DNA of 34,991 nucleotides from an uncultured Rhodobacterales bacterium (GCA_903873585.1 CAIQOV010000036.1:1-34991), one strand, 5' to 3'. Shown: positions 18,338 through 27,159, counted from the first letter of the stretch. Program-made: numbers and translations. Notes: a model not told the origin generated them from the sequence alone.

Positions 18338-19211
18338 CGCCCGCCTAACCACAGCCGCGGCTTGGATGATGGGATCGGTCGTCTCATTCTCGCTGATCGC
18401 CATCGCCGCGCGCAATGTCGAAACCGTGCATGACAGCTTTGAGGTGCTGACCGTCCGCTCTGCCGTGGGCTTTTGCTTGGTGGTGATCGTGGGCCTGATG
18501 ACAGGCCGCCTGCACGAGGTGACAACCCAACGCCTGTCGGGCCATGCCCTGCGCAATATCGTACACTTCGCGGGCCAAAACCTGTGGTTCATCGCCATCA
18601 CGCTGATCCCCCTCGCGCAAGTCTTCGCGATTGAGTTCACCTCACCCCTTTGGGTGATCTTGCTTTCGCCGCTGTTTTTGGGCGAAAGGCTGACACCGCT
18701 GCGATTAGGCGCTGCGGCCTTGGGCTTTGCGGGCATTTTGATCGTGGCCCAACCGGGCGCGCAAAGCCTTAGCCTTGGGGTGCTGGCGGCGGCAGGATCG
18801 GCGGTGGCCTTTGCAGCCGTGTCGATCATGACCAAGCGGTTGACGCGCGGGGTAAGCGTGATTGGCATCCTGTTTTGGCTAACGCTGATGCAGTTCTTCT
18901 TCGGCCTGATTGGCGCGGGGATAGATGGGCACATCACATGGCCCACAGCGCAAACCCTGCCGTGGCTGGTGCTGATCGGGGTCTGCGGCGTGGTGGCACA
19001 TCTTAGCCTAACCTCGGCCCTGTCGCTGGCCCCTGCGGGATTTGTCGCCCCCATCGACTTTCTGCGCCTGCCCCTGATCGCCGTAATCGGAGCGCTGTTT
19101 TATGCTGAACCCTTTGATCCTTTCGTGCTGTTGGGCGGTGTGGTGATCTTTGCAGGCATCCTTCTTAACATCCGCGCGCAGATGCGCCTATCTGCCGCCC
19201 CTGCCCCATAA
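18330..19211 (+). CDS. EamA/DMT-family transporter (first of two)
   Basis: The 293-residue protein has ten hydrophobic segments arranged as two EamA repeats; GFAGILIVAQPG ends the first half and GGVVIFAGILLNI the second. Drug/metabolite transporters of this type usually export amino acids or other metabolites across the inner membrane. ATG 18330 overlaps the MFS stop by 8 bp; an upstream in-frame TTG at 18315 is less likely. The next EamA gene starts 7 bp after its stop, so the three transporter genes form one translation unit. The substrate is not known. Confidence 0.88.
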   Translation: MADARLTTAAAWMMGSVVSFSLIAIAARNVETVHDSFEVLTVRSAVGFCLVVIVGLMTGRLHEVTTQRLSGHALRNIVHFAGQNLWFIAITLIPLAQVFAIEFTSPLWVILLSPLFLGERLTPLRLGAAALGFAGILIVAQPGAQSLSLGVLAAAGSAVAFAAVSIMTKRLTRGVSVIGILFWLTLMQFFFGLIGAGIDGHITWPTAQTLPWLVLIGVCGVVAHLSLTSALSLAPAGFVAPIDFLRLPLIAVIGALFYAEPFDPFVLLGGVVIFAGILLNIRAQMRLSAAPAP

Positions 19212-19218
19212 GGCCGTC

Positions 19219-20142
19219 ATGACCGCACCAATCCCCCAACGCCACCTGACCTTGCAAGGGTGGGCCCTGCTGCTGCTTCTCGCCCTGATCTGGGGCGGGT
19301 CGTTCACTGCCAATCATGCAGCCTTGGCACAGATGCCTGTGGCGACTGTCGTGGCCTGTCGTGTCACGGGGGCGGCCCTTGTGCTTTGGGCCTATATCGC
19401 GCTTGCCCGCCTGCCTGTGCCCAAAACATGGGCCTTTGCCCGCAATGCGCTGGTCTTGGGCGTGTTTAACAATGTGGTGCCCTTTAGCCTGATCGTCTGG
19501 GGCCAAACCCATATCGCCTCGGGCCTTGCGGGTATTTTGAATGCGGCGACGGCGCTTTTCTCGGTGCTACTCGCCGCCGCTGTCTTTCCCGACGAGCGTT
19601 TGGGAACCCGCCGCCTGATCGGGGTGATCTTGGGGCTGGCGGGGGTGGCCGTGGTGATCGGCCCCGATGCGCTGGCGCATTTTGATCTGACCTCGCTGGG
19701 GCAATTGGCCATCTTGGGCGCGGGCCTGTCTTATGCCGGTGCTGCTGCCTTTGGCCGCCAAGCCCTGCGCGGCATCAGGCCCGAAGTGGGTGCGGCCGCG
19801 ATGCTGACCGCCTCGTCACTGATCATGCTGCCCACAGCGCTGATCTTGGGCGGCATCCCGCCCCTGCCCCAAGGCCAAACCCTGGCAGCGTTGCTTTACC
19901 TATCGCTCATCGCCTCGGCGCTCGCTTACCGCTTGTTTTACACCATCCTGCAACAGGCAGGGGCTGGGAACTTGGGCCTTGTGACCTTGCTGATCACACC
20001 CTTCGCCATCCTGTTCGGCGCGGTTTTGTTCCACGAAACCTTGCCCCCCCAAGCCTTCGGGGGTGTTGCGCTTCTGACCCTTGGCATGGTGGTGCTAGAT
20101 GGCCGCCCCCTGCGCTACCTTGCATCGCGATTTTCCGCGTGA
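19219..20142 (+). CDS. EamA/DMT-family transporter (second of two)
   Basis: The 307-residue protein has about ten membrane segments in two EamA repeats, starting WALLLLLALIWGGSF in the first helix. The inverted-repeat halves end at LAGVAVVIGPDAL and LLTLGMVVLDGRP. It differs clearly from the upstream EamA protein, so this is not a recent tandem duplication. ATG 19219 gives the start MTAPIPQRHLTLQGW; the longer in-frame form at 19150 would overlap the upstream gene by 60 bp. It is probably an inner-membrane exporter of a small metabolite. Confidence 0.88.
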   Translation: MTAPIPQRHLTLQGWALLLLLALIWGGSFTANHAALAQMPVATVVACRVTGAALVLWAYIALARLPVPKTWAFARNALVLGVFNNVVPFSLIVWGQTHIASGLAGILNAATALFSVLLAAAVFPDERLGTRRLIGVILGLAGVAVVIGPDALAHFDLTSLGQLAILGAGLSYAGAAAFGRQALRGIRPEVGAAAMLTASSLIMLPTALILGGIPPLPQGQTLAALLYLSLIASALAYRLFYTILQQAGAGNLGLVTLLITPFAILFGAVLFHETLPPQAFGGVALLTLGMVVLDGRPLRYLASRFSA

Positions 20143-20203
20143 ACCGCGCGCCACTTCGCGCTAAACCAAAATGAACGCCGCCTCGTCACTGCGGCGAAAC
20201 TAC

Positions 20204-20228
20204 TCCACGGGGGGTGTGCCCCCCCCGG
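20204..20228 (+). repeat. G/C-rich hairpin, possible remnant of the dispersed repeat
   Basis: CCACGGGGGG is followed by TGTG and eight C's, forming a G/C stem. The sequence resembles the stem end of the dispersed repeat (CCCACGGGGG), but the CTTTCATAC and AAATATCCC boxes are missing. It lies about 65 bp after the second EamA gene. Confidence 0.35.
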
Positions 20229-20252
20229 CCTTGGCCACAGGACAACGTGCTG

Positions 20253-21131
20253 ATGATTTATCAATCCGCCCAAGACTACCGCAACGCCGCCCATAAACAG
20301 GTGCTGCTCTTTGGCATGTCGGGTCTGGGCAAGACCTATCTGTCGAACATGATGCGCGCGTCGGGGTGGTTTCACTACTCGGTCGATTACCGCATCGGCA
20401 CGCGCTACATGGGCGAATATATCGCTGACAATTTCAAGCGCGAGGCGATGAAAGTGCCTTTGCTGCGCGAATTGCTGATGACGGATTCGGTCTATATCGC
20501 CTCAAACATCACGTTTGAAAATCTAGCCCCCCTGTCGACCTATTTAGGCAAGCCGGGTGATGCGGCGAAGGGCGGGTTGGCTTTGGGTGAATACCAACGC
20601 CGCCAAGCGCAGCACGCCAAGGCAGAGGTCGCCGCCATGCTTGACACCACGCGCTTCATTGCGCGTGCGCAAGATATCTATGCCTACCCGCATTTCATCT
20701 GCGACACATCAGGCTCTATCTGCGAGGTGGTGGATGGCGACGATCCGCACGATCCGGTGCTGGCCGAAATCGCCGATCACCTGCTGCTGGTCTGGATCAA
20801 AGGATCAGAAGCGCACCGCGACGAGCTGTGCCGCAGGTTTGATCGCGCCCCCAAGCCCATGTATTATCGGCCCGAGTTTCTGATGCAGGTTTGGGGCGAG
20901 TATCTGGCGCAAGAGGGCAAAGGCCCCGATCACGTCGACCCCGACGCCTTCTTACGCTTTGGCTATGCCCGCCTGCTGGAAAGCCGCCAACCCCGTTATG
21001 CTGCGATGGCGCGTTGGGGCGTGACGGTCACGGCCGAAGAGGTGGGCGCGGTGAAATCGCCCGCTGATTTTGATACGCTGATCGCGCGCGCCCTTGATCG
21101 GCGCGCCGCTGATCCCACATTCGCTGCCTAA
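20253..21131 (+). CDS. P-loop ATPase of unknown function
   Basis: The 292-residue protein has a Walker A motif GMSGLGKT at 21-28, immediately after a hydrophobic strand (KQVLLF), as in small nucleotide kinases and ATPases. The following HYSVDYRIGTRYMGEYI is strongly patterned, and HFICDTSGSICEVVDGDD (about residues 147-164) could be the Walker B/sensor region. I do not recognise a characterised family; it looks like the uncharacterised ATPases annotated only as such in Rhodobacterales. It starts at ATG 20253, with an AGGA ten bases upstream; a GTG at 20247 is an alternative. metA begins 18 bp after its stop, so the two are probably co-transcribed, but nothing ties the ATPase to methionine synthesis. 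Confidence 0.75.
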   Translation: MIYQSAQDYRNAAHKQVLLFGMSGLGKTYLSNMMRASGWFHYSVDYRIGTRYMGEYIADNFKREAMKVPLLRELLMTDSVYIASNITFENLAPLSTYLGKPGDAAKGGLALGEYQRRQAQHAKAEVAAMLDTTRFIARAQDIYAYPHFICDTSGSICEVVDGDDPHDPVLAEIADHLLLVWIKGSEAHRDELCRRFDRAPKPMYYRPEFLMQVWGEYLAQEGKGPDHVDPDAFLRFGYARLLESRQPRYAAMARWGVTVTAEEVGAVKSPADFDTLIARALDRRAADPTFAA

Positions 21132-21149
21132 AACGCCCAAAGGTTCAAA

Positions 21150-22070
21150 ATGCCCATCACCCTGCCGCAAACCCTGCCCGCCTTTGACGTTTTGCGTGCC
21201 GAAGGGGTTATGGTCATGTCACCCGACCGCGCCGCAGCCCAAGACATCCGGCCGCTGCGCATCGGGCTTTTGAACCTGATGCCCAAAAAGATCCAAACCG
21301 AAACCCAATTCGCGCGACTGATCGGGGCCACCCCGTTGCAGATCGACTTTCACCTGATCCGGATGAGCGAGCATCAAACCAAAAACACCGCCGCCGAACA
21401 TATGGAAACCTTCTACCGCCCCTTTGCCGAGGTGGAAGCGAGCGGTGAAAAGTTTGACGGGCTGATCATCACCGGCGCGCCCATCGAACATCTGCCCTTT
21501 GAAGATGTGACCTATTGGGCCGAACTGACCCGCGTGATGAATTGGACGCAAAGCCATGTGCATTCGACCTTTGGCGTGTGCTGGGGGGCGATGGCGATGT
21601 TGTACCATTTCCACGGCATCCAAAAACATATGCTGCCCGCCAAGGCGTTTGGCTGCTTTGTGCAGCAAAACTTGGCCCCCACCTCGCCCTATCTGCGCGG
21701 GTTCAGCGATGATCTGGTGATCCCCGTGTCGCGCTGGACCGAAGAACGCCAAGACGAGATTGACGCCGCAGGTCTGCGTACCCTTTTGGGCAGTGCCGAT
21801 ACCGGCCCTTGCTTGGTGGAAGACCCCGCCCACCGCGCGCTGTATATCTTTAACCATTTTGAATATGACAACGAAACGCTTAAGCAAGAATACGACCGCG
21901 ATGTGGCCAATGGCACGCCGATCAACGTGCCGGCCAATTACTACCCCGATGATGACCCAACGAAGCGCCCCCGCAACCGCTGGCGCAGCCACGCGCATCT
22001 TTTGTACGGCAATTGGGTGAACGAGTTGTATCAAACCACATGGTTTGATCTGGCCAAGATCGGAACCTGA
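21150..22070 (+). CDS. metA: Homoserine O-acyltransferase (predicted acetyl-CoA type)
   Basis: The 306-residue enzyme catalyses the first committed step of methionine synthesis by acylating homoserine. The nucleophile is C144 in FGVCWGAMA, and [16 protein letters not shown] near 42-57 is a family signature. The residue that selects the acyl donor lies in GAPIEHL: here E113, where the E. coli succinyl enzyme has G111. Glutamate at this position is the published marker of acetyl-CoA use, so the enzyme is predicted to be a homoserine O-acetyltransferase (MetAA) despite the common succinyltransferase name. ppk2 follows after 5 bp. Confidence 0.95.
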   Translation: MPITLPQTLPAFDVLRAEGVMVMSPDRAAAQDIRPLRIGLLNLMPKKIQTETQFARLIGATPLQIDFHLIRMSEHQTKNTAAEHMETFYRPFAEVEASGEKFDGLIITGAPIEHLPFEDVTYWAELTRVMNWTQSHVHSTFGVCWGAMAMLYHFHGIQKHMLPAKAFGCFVQQNLAPTSPYLRGFSDDLVIPVSRWTEERQDEIDAAGLRTLLGSADTGPCLVEDPAHRALYIFNHFEYDNETLKQEYDRDVANGTPINVPANYYPDDDPTKRPRNRWRSHAHLLYGNWVNELYQTTWFDLAKIGT

Positions 22071-22075
22071 CCGCG

Positions 22076-22945
22076 ATGGACCTGCCCTTTGACGCTGCCA
22101 TCAGCCACTATCTGAAAACCGACGCCCCGCACGCGGTGCGCCGCGCGATCGAGGAAAGCGGCAAGGATGAGATCTTGTCGAAAACCTACCCTTACCGCGT
22201 CGAGATGACCCATAAAGACTATCAAACGCAGATGGAGGCGTTGCAGCTGCAAATGGTGCGGATGCATTATCATCTCAAAGCCAAGGGCAAGCGGTTGGTG
22301 GTGGTGTTTGAAGGGCGCGATGCAGCGGGCAAGGGCGGCACGATAGATGTGATGCGCGAAAACCTGAATCCGCGTGTGGCCAAGATTGTCGCTTTGGCCA
22401 AACCAACCGAACGCGAGGCGGCGCAGTGGTATTTTCAGCGCTACATCGACCAACTGCCCGCCAAGGGCGAAATCGCCCTTTTCGACCGCAGTTGGTACAA
22501 CCGCGCCGTTGTCGAGCCGGTGTTTGGGTTTTGCACCGAGGATGAGCACGCGAAGTTCTTTCGCCAACTGCCTGAATTTGAACGCATGATCACCGATGAG
22601 GGGATTGTTCTGGTCAAGCTGTGGCTAGAGGTGGACCAAGCCGAACAGCTTAAACGCTTTTTAGACCGCGAAAAAGATCCGCTCAAGCAATGGAAGCTTA
22701 GCCAGATCGACATTGATGGCCTGTCCAAGTGGAATGATTATTCCAAGGCCATTTCCCATACGATGGCAAAATCACACTTCGCTTATGCGCCTTGGACTGT
22801 GATCCTATCCGACGACAAACTGCGCGCGCGGATTGCCGCGATGCAGGCGGTTCTGATGGCTGTGGACTATCAGGGTAAAGACGCCAAGATGATCGGCGAA
22901 GTAGACAGGCGGATTTGCGGCGATCCGGCCTTGTGCGGGCTTTAG
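22076..22945 (+). CDS. ppk2: Polyphosphate kinase 2
   Basis: The 289-residue kinase uses polyphosphate as donor (or product) to phosphorylate nucleoside diphosphates. The Walker A motif is GRDAAGKGG at 80-88, the Walker B/lid start FDRSWYNRA at 136-144, with D137, R138 and N142 conserved. Single-domain length indicates a one-domain PPK2 (class I/III), acting in the cytoplasm. It starts 5 bp after metA, so the two are co-transcribed; the reason for this pairing is not apparent. It is convergent with the ABC operon, with copy 2 of the dispersed repeat between. Confidence 0.94.
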   Translation: MDLPFDAAISHYLKTDAPHAVRRAIEESGKDEILSKTYPYRVEMTHKDYQTQMEALQLQMVRMHYHLKAKGKRLVVVFEGRDAAGKGGTIDVMRENLNPRVAKIVALAKPTEREAAQWYFQRYIDQLPAKGEIALFDRSWYNRAVVEPVFGFCTEDEHAKFFRQLPEFERMITDEGIVLVKLWLEVDQAEQLKRFLDREKDPLKQWKLSQIDIDGLSKWNDYSKAISHTMAKSHFAYAPWTVILSDDKLRARIAAMQAVLMAVDYQGKDAKMIGEVDRRICGDPALCGL

Positions 22946-22967
22946 ACCAAAGGCGCGCGGCGGCTCC

Positions 22968-23025
22968 GTCTGGGGGGTTTCACACCCCCCAGACCCCCCG
23001 TGGGATATTTAAACACGTATGAAAG
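22968..23025 (-). repeat. Dispersed intergenic repeat, copy 2
   Basis: Read on the minus strand it begins CTTTCATACGTG, continues with AAATATCCCACGG and ends in a perfect 11-bp stem (22968-22978 with 22984-22994). It starts 9 bp after the stop of the ABC ATPase gene, like copy 1 after its gene. The stem also lies downstream of ppk2. Confidence 0.88.
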
Positions 23026-23034
23026 ACAACAGGG

Positions 23035-24135
23035 TTAGCGGAACAGCACCAGCGCCCCCGCACTCCACCCCACGCGGGTGCGGGTGCCGATATCAAGCAC
23101 AGGGCGGCCAAAGACGTTGCGCATCGACAGGCGGACGGGGGCCGAGGTGCCGTCAAGCAGCACGTCGTAATAGGTCATGTCGCCGTAGTAGACGACCTCT
23201 TCCACGGTTGCCATGGTTTCGCGGTCTGTCGCCTGTTGGCCATCGAACAGCAGCGTTGCGGTTTCGGGGCGAAAGCCGATGGTGGCGCCCGTATCGGTGG
23301 GCGCGCCTGTCACTTGCTTTTCGGCATCAAGTTGCAAGCGACCGAAGCCTTGGGCTTCAACCTCTACCTTGCCGCCTGCCTCAGACAGGATCTGCGCGGA
23401 CAGGAAATTCATCGTGCCGATGAAATTGGCCACAGCGCGGGTTTTGGGCAGGCGGTACAGACGTTCGGGGCTGTCAAGCTGGGCGATCTGGCCTTCGAAC
23501 ATCACAGCGATGCGGTCTGACATCACAAGCGCTTCTTCTTGGTCATGGGTGACAAGAATAAAGGTGATGCCGACTTGGCGTTGCAGTTTGATCAGTTCAA
23601 CCTGCATATTCTCACGCAGTTTTTTGTCCAAGGCCGAGAGCGGTTCATCCAAGAGCAGCACTTTGGGCTTTAAGATCAGCGCGCGGGCCAAGGCCACGCG
23701 CTGGCGTTGGCCGCCCGACAGTGCGTGGGCGGCGCGCGCGCCGTAGCCTGACAGGCCGACCATCGCCAAAGCTTCATCCACCGCACGGGCTTTGTCGGCC
23801 GCAGAGAGCGGGTCTTTGCGCAGGCCAAAGCCCACGTTCTGCGCCACACTCAGGTGCGGGAAAATGGCGTAGCTTTGAAACACCATATTGGTCGGGCGCT
23901 GGTTGGGCGGCACAGCGGCCACATCTTTGCCATCAATCAGCACCACGCCAGACGAGATGCCTTCAAACCCCGCAATCGTGCGCAACAGCGTGGTTTTTCC
24001 ACAGCCCGAAGGGCCAAGCAGCGAGAAAAACTCGCCCGCTTTGATCGTGGCATTGATGCCGCGCAAGGCGTGATAGTCGCCGTAATATTTGTGCACGTTT
24101 TGAAATTCGATCATGGTGGGTTTGCCAGATGTCAC
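23035..24135 (-). CDS. ABC transporter ATP-binding protein, polyamine (PotA) type
   Basis: The 366-residue protein energises uptake by the two permeases encoded upstream. Walker A is GPSGCGKT (41-48), the Q-loop VFQSYAIFPH (85-94), the signature LSGGQRQ (139-145) and Walker B VLLLDEP (159-165). The C-terminal ~120 residues are the TOBE-type regulatory domain usual in spermidine/putrescine and sulfate/iron importers. GTG 24135 is chosen: its GTGA overlaps the permease stop by 4 bp and GGAGG lies six bases upstream. The ATG at 24114 would shorten the protein by 7 residues. The substrate class (polyamine or similar cation) is an inference from permease similarity. Confidence 0.92.
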   Translation of the reverse strand: MTSGKPTMIEFQNVHKYYGDYHALRGINATIKAGEFFSLLGPSGCGKTTLLRTIAGFEGISSGVVLIDGKDVAAVPPNQRPTNMVFQSYAIFPHLSVAQNVGFGLRKDPLSAADKARAVDEALAMVGLSGYGARAAHALSGGQRQRVALARALILKPKVLLLDEPLSALDKKLRENMQVELIKLQRQVGITFILVTHDQEEALVMSDRIAVMFEGQIAQLDSPERLYRLPKTRAVANFIGTMNFLSAQILSEAGGKVEVEAQGFGRLQLDAEKQVTGAPTDTGATIGFRPETATLLFDGQQATDRETMATVEEVVYYGDMTYYDVLLDGTSAPVRLSMRNVFGRPVLDIGTRTRVGWSAGALVLFR

Positions 24136-24938
24136 AGGAAGCCTCCGGTATCTTTAGCGCCGGTGCGCGCAAGGCCGCGCCGGCGGAAAAACTCTGCCAA
24201 GGCCAGAAGGGTGATAGAAACCCCCACAAGGATCGTGCCCAAGGCCATGATATTGGGCACGTTTTTGGGAAAACGCAGTTGCCCGTAGATGAAGGTGGAA
24301 AGCAAGGGTTCGCCCGAGCCCAAAAAGTTCGCGACGATGAATTCATCCAGCGAAATCGTAAAGCAGATGAGCATGGCCGAGATGATGCCGGGCATCACCA
24401 AGGGCAGGATGATCAGGCGGAAGGTCGAAAAGGGCCCCTCGCCCAGATCATAGGCCGCCTCTTCAAGCGACTTATCAAGGCTTTGGAAGGCCGAGGTCAG
24501 GATGGCCACCGCAAAGGGCGTACACACCAGCACATGGCCCAGAACGATGGTGAACAACGACAGCGGAATGCCGACCGACAGCAAAACCACCAGCAGGGCC
24601 ATGGCCATGATAATCTCTGGCAAGACCATGGGCAGCATGATCAGGCCCATCAACGGGCCTGCCGCTTTAAACTGATACCGCGTGTTGGCGCGCGCGGCGA
24701 GCGTGCCCAAGAATGTCGCCAAAACAGCGGTGGAGCCCGCCACAAGCAGGGAGTTTTTCAGCGCATGGCCCAGAACCGCATCGTGAAAGACATTCACAAA
24801 CCACTGGCTCGTGAAGCCCTGCAACGGAAAGGCCACGGCGGTAGAGTTGTTAAAGGCGAAGATCGGCAAGATGACGATGGGGCAATACAAAAACAGCAGA
24901 TAGCCAATCGTATAGATCCGCAGGACGGGAATTTTCAT
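24132..24938 (-). CDS. ABC transporter permease, PotC/PotI type
   Basis: The 268-residue inner-membrane protein has about six hydrophobic helices. Its EAA loop is EEAAYDLGEGPFSTFRLIILP (about residues 174-194), the site that contacts the ATPase. It begins MKIPVLRIYTIGYLLFLYCP. The ATG overlaps the TGA of the upstream permease by 4 bp (ATGA). A much longer open frame continues upstream to 25844, but that part is only the shadow of the first permease. It belongs to the polyamine-type permease group. Confidence 0.92.
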   Translation of the reverse strand: MKIPVLRIYTIGYLLFLYCPIVILPIFAFNNSTAVAFPLQGFTSQWFVNVFHDAVLGHALKNSLLVAGSTAVLATFLGTLAARANTRYQFKAAGPLMGLIMLPMVLPEIIMAMALLVVLLSVGIPLSLFTIVLGHVLVCTPFAVAILTSAFQSLDKSLEEAAYDLGEGPFSTFRLIILPLVMPGIISAMLICFTISLDEFIVANFLGSGEPLLSTFIYGQLRFPKNVPNIMALGTILVGVSITLLALAEFFRRRGLARTGAKDTGGFL

Positions 24939-25873
24939 TTCTGCCCCTTCAAGTACCGCCGGTTCAGCGCCAAAAACACCACCGACACCAAGCCGACCAC
25001 CAGCATGGCCGACACCGCAATCGCCGAACCCAAAGCGCGGTTGTCGGCCTTGAGCATCTGCTTTTCGATCATATTGGCAATCATCGGAATTTTCCCCCCG
25101 CCGATCAGGTTCGGCGTGACATAATCGCCAATCGTCGGGATGAACACGATCAAAACCGCCGCGATCACGCCCGTCATCGACAGGGGCAAGGTGACGCGCA
25201 AGAAGGTCGCAAACCGCGTCTCGCCCAAATCTTGACCGGCTTCCAGCAAAGACCGGTCGATCTTTTCCAGCGCCACATAAATCGGCAAAATCGCAAAGGG
25301 CGCATAGGCGTGGGCAAGCGTGATCACCATGGCTTGAATCGTAAAGCTCATCTGCAAGGGGTCGGTGATGATGTGCAAGCCTTGCAGGAAAGAGTTGATC
25401 ACGCCGGTGCGGCTGATCATCACGTTCCACATAAAGACGCGGATGACGTAAGACGTCCAAAACGGGATGGTGATCATGAACAGCCACAGCGACTTTTTCG
25501 ACGCTTCCACGTTGAAGCTGACGAAATAGGCCACCGGATAAGCCAAAAGCACCGTCGCCGCCGTCACCAAAACCGACACCAGCAACGAGCGCGCCATCAG
25601 CGTGCGCACGATAGGGTCGCTCCACGCGCCAAGATAGCCGTCGCGCGACTGGGTGCCATCGGCCAGTTGCGAGTGGCATTCGCCGATGTAGTTGCACAGT
25701 TGGAAGTGGGGAATGATGGTCAGATAACCATCGGTCATCACCGAATAAACCAAAGTCGCGGCCAAAGGGGCGGCCAGCAGCAAAATGGCGTACAGGGCCG
25801 TCGGGCTGATCAAGGCCAAACCCGAGGCGGCCTGCGATCCCCAAAACCTTGGGCGCTTGAGCGGTTCAGACAT
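24935..25873 (-). CDS. ABC transporter permease, PotB/PotH type
   Basis: The 312-residue protein is the first gene of the operon. It has about six membrane helices and the EAA loop LEAGQDLGETRFATFLRVTLP (about residues 214-234). Between the first and second helices it has a long periplasmic loop, including CNYIGECHSQLADGTQSRDG with two cysteines that could form a disulfide. Loop insertions of this kind occur in some family members. No periplasmic binding protein is encoded next to the operon; its partner may be elsewhere. The upstream 184 bp hold the rpsI terminator and presumably the promoter. Confidence 0.92.
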   Translation of the reverse strand: MSEPLKRPRFWGSQAASGLALISPTALYAILLLAAPLAATLVYSVMTDGYLTIIPHFQLCNYIGECHSQLADGTQSRDGYLGAWSDPIVRTLMARSLLVSVLVTAATVLLAYPVAYFVSFNVEASKKSLWLFMITIPFWTSYVIRVFMWNVMISRTGVINSFLQGLHIITDPLQMSFTIQAMVITLAHAYAPFAILPIYVALEKIDRSLLEAGQDLGETRFATFLRVTLPLSMTGVIAAVLIVFIPTIGDYVTPNLIGGGKIPMIANMIEKQMLKADNRALGSAIAVSAMLVVGLVSVVFLALNRRYLKGQK

Positions 25874-26002
25874 CGGGCAACCTATCAGTTTGGTTCGCTT
25901 TAGCCCTCAGAACAATCATCTTGAGAAGGGTATGACAAGCCCTTTGATGGACAAAGGCCACACATCGGGCAGCTTAAATGTCTAGGATTTTTCCAAACAC
26001 CC

Positions 26003-26034
26003 AATAAAAAAGCCCCGCATCGCTGCGGGGCTTT
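26003..26034 (-). terminator. Rho-independent terminator of rplM-rpsI
   Basis: AAAGCCCCGC (26009-26018) and GCGGGGCTTT (26025-26034) form a perfect 10-bp stem with a 6-nt loop; on the minus strand it is followed by TTTTTTATT. It lies 24 bp past the rpsI stop. Confidence 0.95.
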
Positions 26035-26057
26035 GGTCTTTGATAGAGCGATACCGC

Positions 26058-26543
26058 TTAACGCTTGGAGAACTGGAAGCTCTTACGCGCCTTGGCCTTA
26101 CCGTATTTCTTACGTTCCACAACGCGGCTGTCGCGGGTCAGGAAGCCTGCGGCTTTCAAAGCGCCGCGCAGGGCGGGCTCGTACAGTTGCAGCGCTTTGG
26201 ACACGCCGTGCTTCACAGCGCCGGCTTGGCCCGACAGGCCGCCACCAGCCACCGTTGCCATCACGTCGAACTGGTCTTCACGGCCAGCGATGGTGAAGGG
26301 CTGGCGCAGGATCATTTGCAGCACGGGGCGGGCGAAGTATTCTGCCATCGTCTTGCCGTTCACGGTGACCTTGCCGGTTCCCGGCTTGATCCAAACGCGC
26401 GCAACTGCGTTCTTACGCTTGCCGGTTGCATAGGCACGGCCCAGTTTGTCACGCACAGCGACCCGAACCGGGGCTTGGGCTTGAACGGGGGCTGCAGCGC
26501 CGACGGCCGATTTCAGATCGTCAAGGGATTTGATTTCCGACAT
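26058..26543 (-). CDS. rpsI: 30S ribosomal protein S9
   Basis: The 161-residue S9 protein sits in the small-subunit head, with a C-terminal tail that reaches the P-site tRNA. Hallmarks are [18 protein letters not shown] (about residues 53-70) and the basic end RKSFQFSKR. The N-terminal ~45 residues are the Ala-rich extension usual in alphaproteobacteria. ATG 26543 follows the rplM stop by 2 bp. A GGAG lies nine bases upstream, inside the rplM end, so translation is coupled. Confidence 0.97.
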   Translation of the reverse strand: MSEIKSLDDLKSAVGAAAPVQAQAPVRVAVRDKLGRAYATGKRKNAVARVWIKPGTGKVTVNGKTMAEYFARPVLQMILRQPFTIAGREDQFDVMATVAGGGLSGQAGAVKHGVSKALQLYEPALRGALKAAGFLTRDSRVVERKKYGKAKARKSFQFSKR

Positions 26544-26545
26544 GA

Positions 26546-27010
26546 TCAAGCGCTCCGGGTGTTCTTGGGGTTCATCGCTTTGATGTCGATGACCTCGGGT
26601 TGCTGGGCTTCATGCGGGTGGGCAGCGCCGGCATAGACGCGCAGGTTCGTCATCTGAACACGGCCCAGACGGTTGCGCGAAATCATCCGCTCGACCGCTT
26701 TTTCCACGATACGCTCAGGATGTGCACCGTCGAGGATTTGCTCTGCCGTGCGCATCTTGATGCCGCCCGGGTGGCCGGTGTGCCAGTAGTATTTCTTGTC
26801 TTTACGCTTGGTGCCGGTCATCTGGATTTTGTCAGCATTGATGATGATGACATTATCCCCCATGTCCATGTGGGGCGTGAAGGTCGGCTTGGTTTTGCCG
26901 CGCAAGATCGAAGCGGCCAGCGTGGCGAGGCGGCCCAGAACAACGCCTTCAGCGTCGATCAGGACCCACTTCTTCACGATATCCGCAGGCGTTGCGGTGA
27001 AGGTTTTCAT
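26546..27010 (-). CDS. rplM: 50S ribosomal protein L13
   Basis: The 154-residue L13 is an early-assembly protein of the large subunit. Family features are [31 protein letters not shown] and [12 protein letters not shown] near the end. The ATG at 27010 gives [15 protein letters not shown], the usual alphaproteobacterial start; an upstream in-frame start would add 10 residues through the leader. The gene lacks a strong ribosome site, and a leader hairpin sits 22 bp upstream. Confidence 0.97.
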   Translation of the reverse strand: MKTFTATPADIVKKWVLIDAEGVVLGRLATLAASILRGKTKPTFTPHMDMGDNVIIINADKIQMTGTKRKDKKYYWHTGHPGGIKMRTAEQILDGAHPERIVEKAVERMISRNRLGRVQMTNLRVYAGAAHPHEAQQPEVIDIKAMNPKNTRSA

Positions 27011-27031
27011 ATCAGAACCCAGTGTGAAAAG

Positions 27032-27046
27032 GGCGGACAATCCGCC
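27032..27046 (-). promoter_or_regulatory. rplM leader hairpin, candidate L13 control site
   Basis: GGCGGA and TCCGCC form a 6-bp stem with a 3-nt loop in the mRNA leader, 21 nt before the rplM start. In E. coli, L13 represses its own operon through the leader; whether that applies here is unknown. Confidence 0.4.
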
Positions 27047-27063
27047 GTGGTCGAAGATGAGGG

Positions 27064-27092
27064 CTTATCGCTGAAGGTCTACGCGCGGTCAA
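27064..27092 (-). promoter_or_regulatory. Candidate promoter of rplM-rpsI
   Basis: TTGACC (27087-27092) and GATAAG (27064-27069) on the minus strand are 17 bp apart. Transcription would begin near 27057, giving a short leader that includes the hairpin at 27032-27046. Confidence 0.5.
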
Positions 27093-27159
27093 GGGCCTTG
27101 ATAATCTTTATTTTGTTTAACATCATGTACTTACAAGATGTGGTATTATTTTACCCCAC

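Noticed and set aside
21132-21149. SAM riboswitch before metA
   Set aside because: Only 18 bp separate metA from the upstream gene, too short for such an element.
24129-25124. 331-residue plus-strand frame over the permease genes
   Set aside because: Low-complexity Gln/His/Arg-rich shadow of the ABC operon.
24939-25844. N-terminal extension that would make the second permease 570 residues
   Set aside because: The extra part is the first permease read in another frame; the ATGA overlap at 24935-24938 marks the true start.
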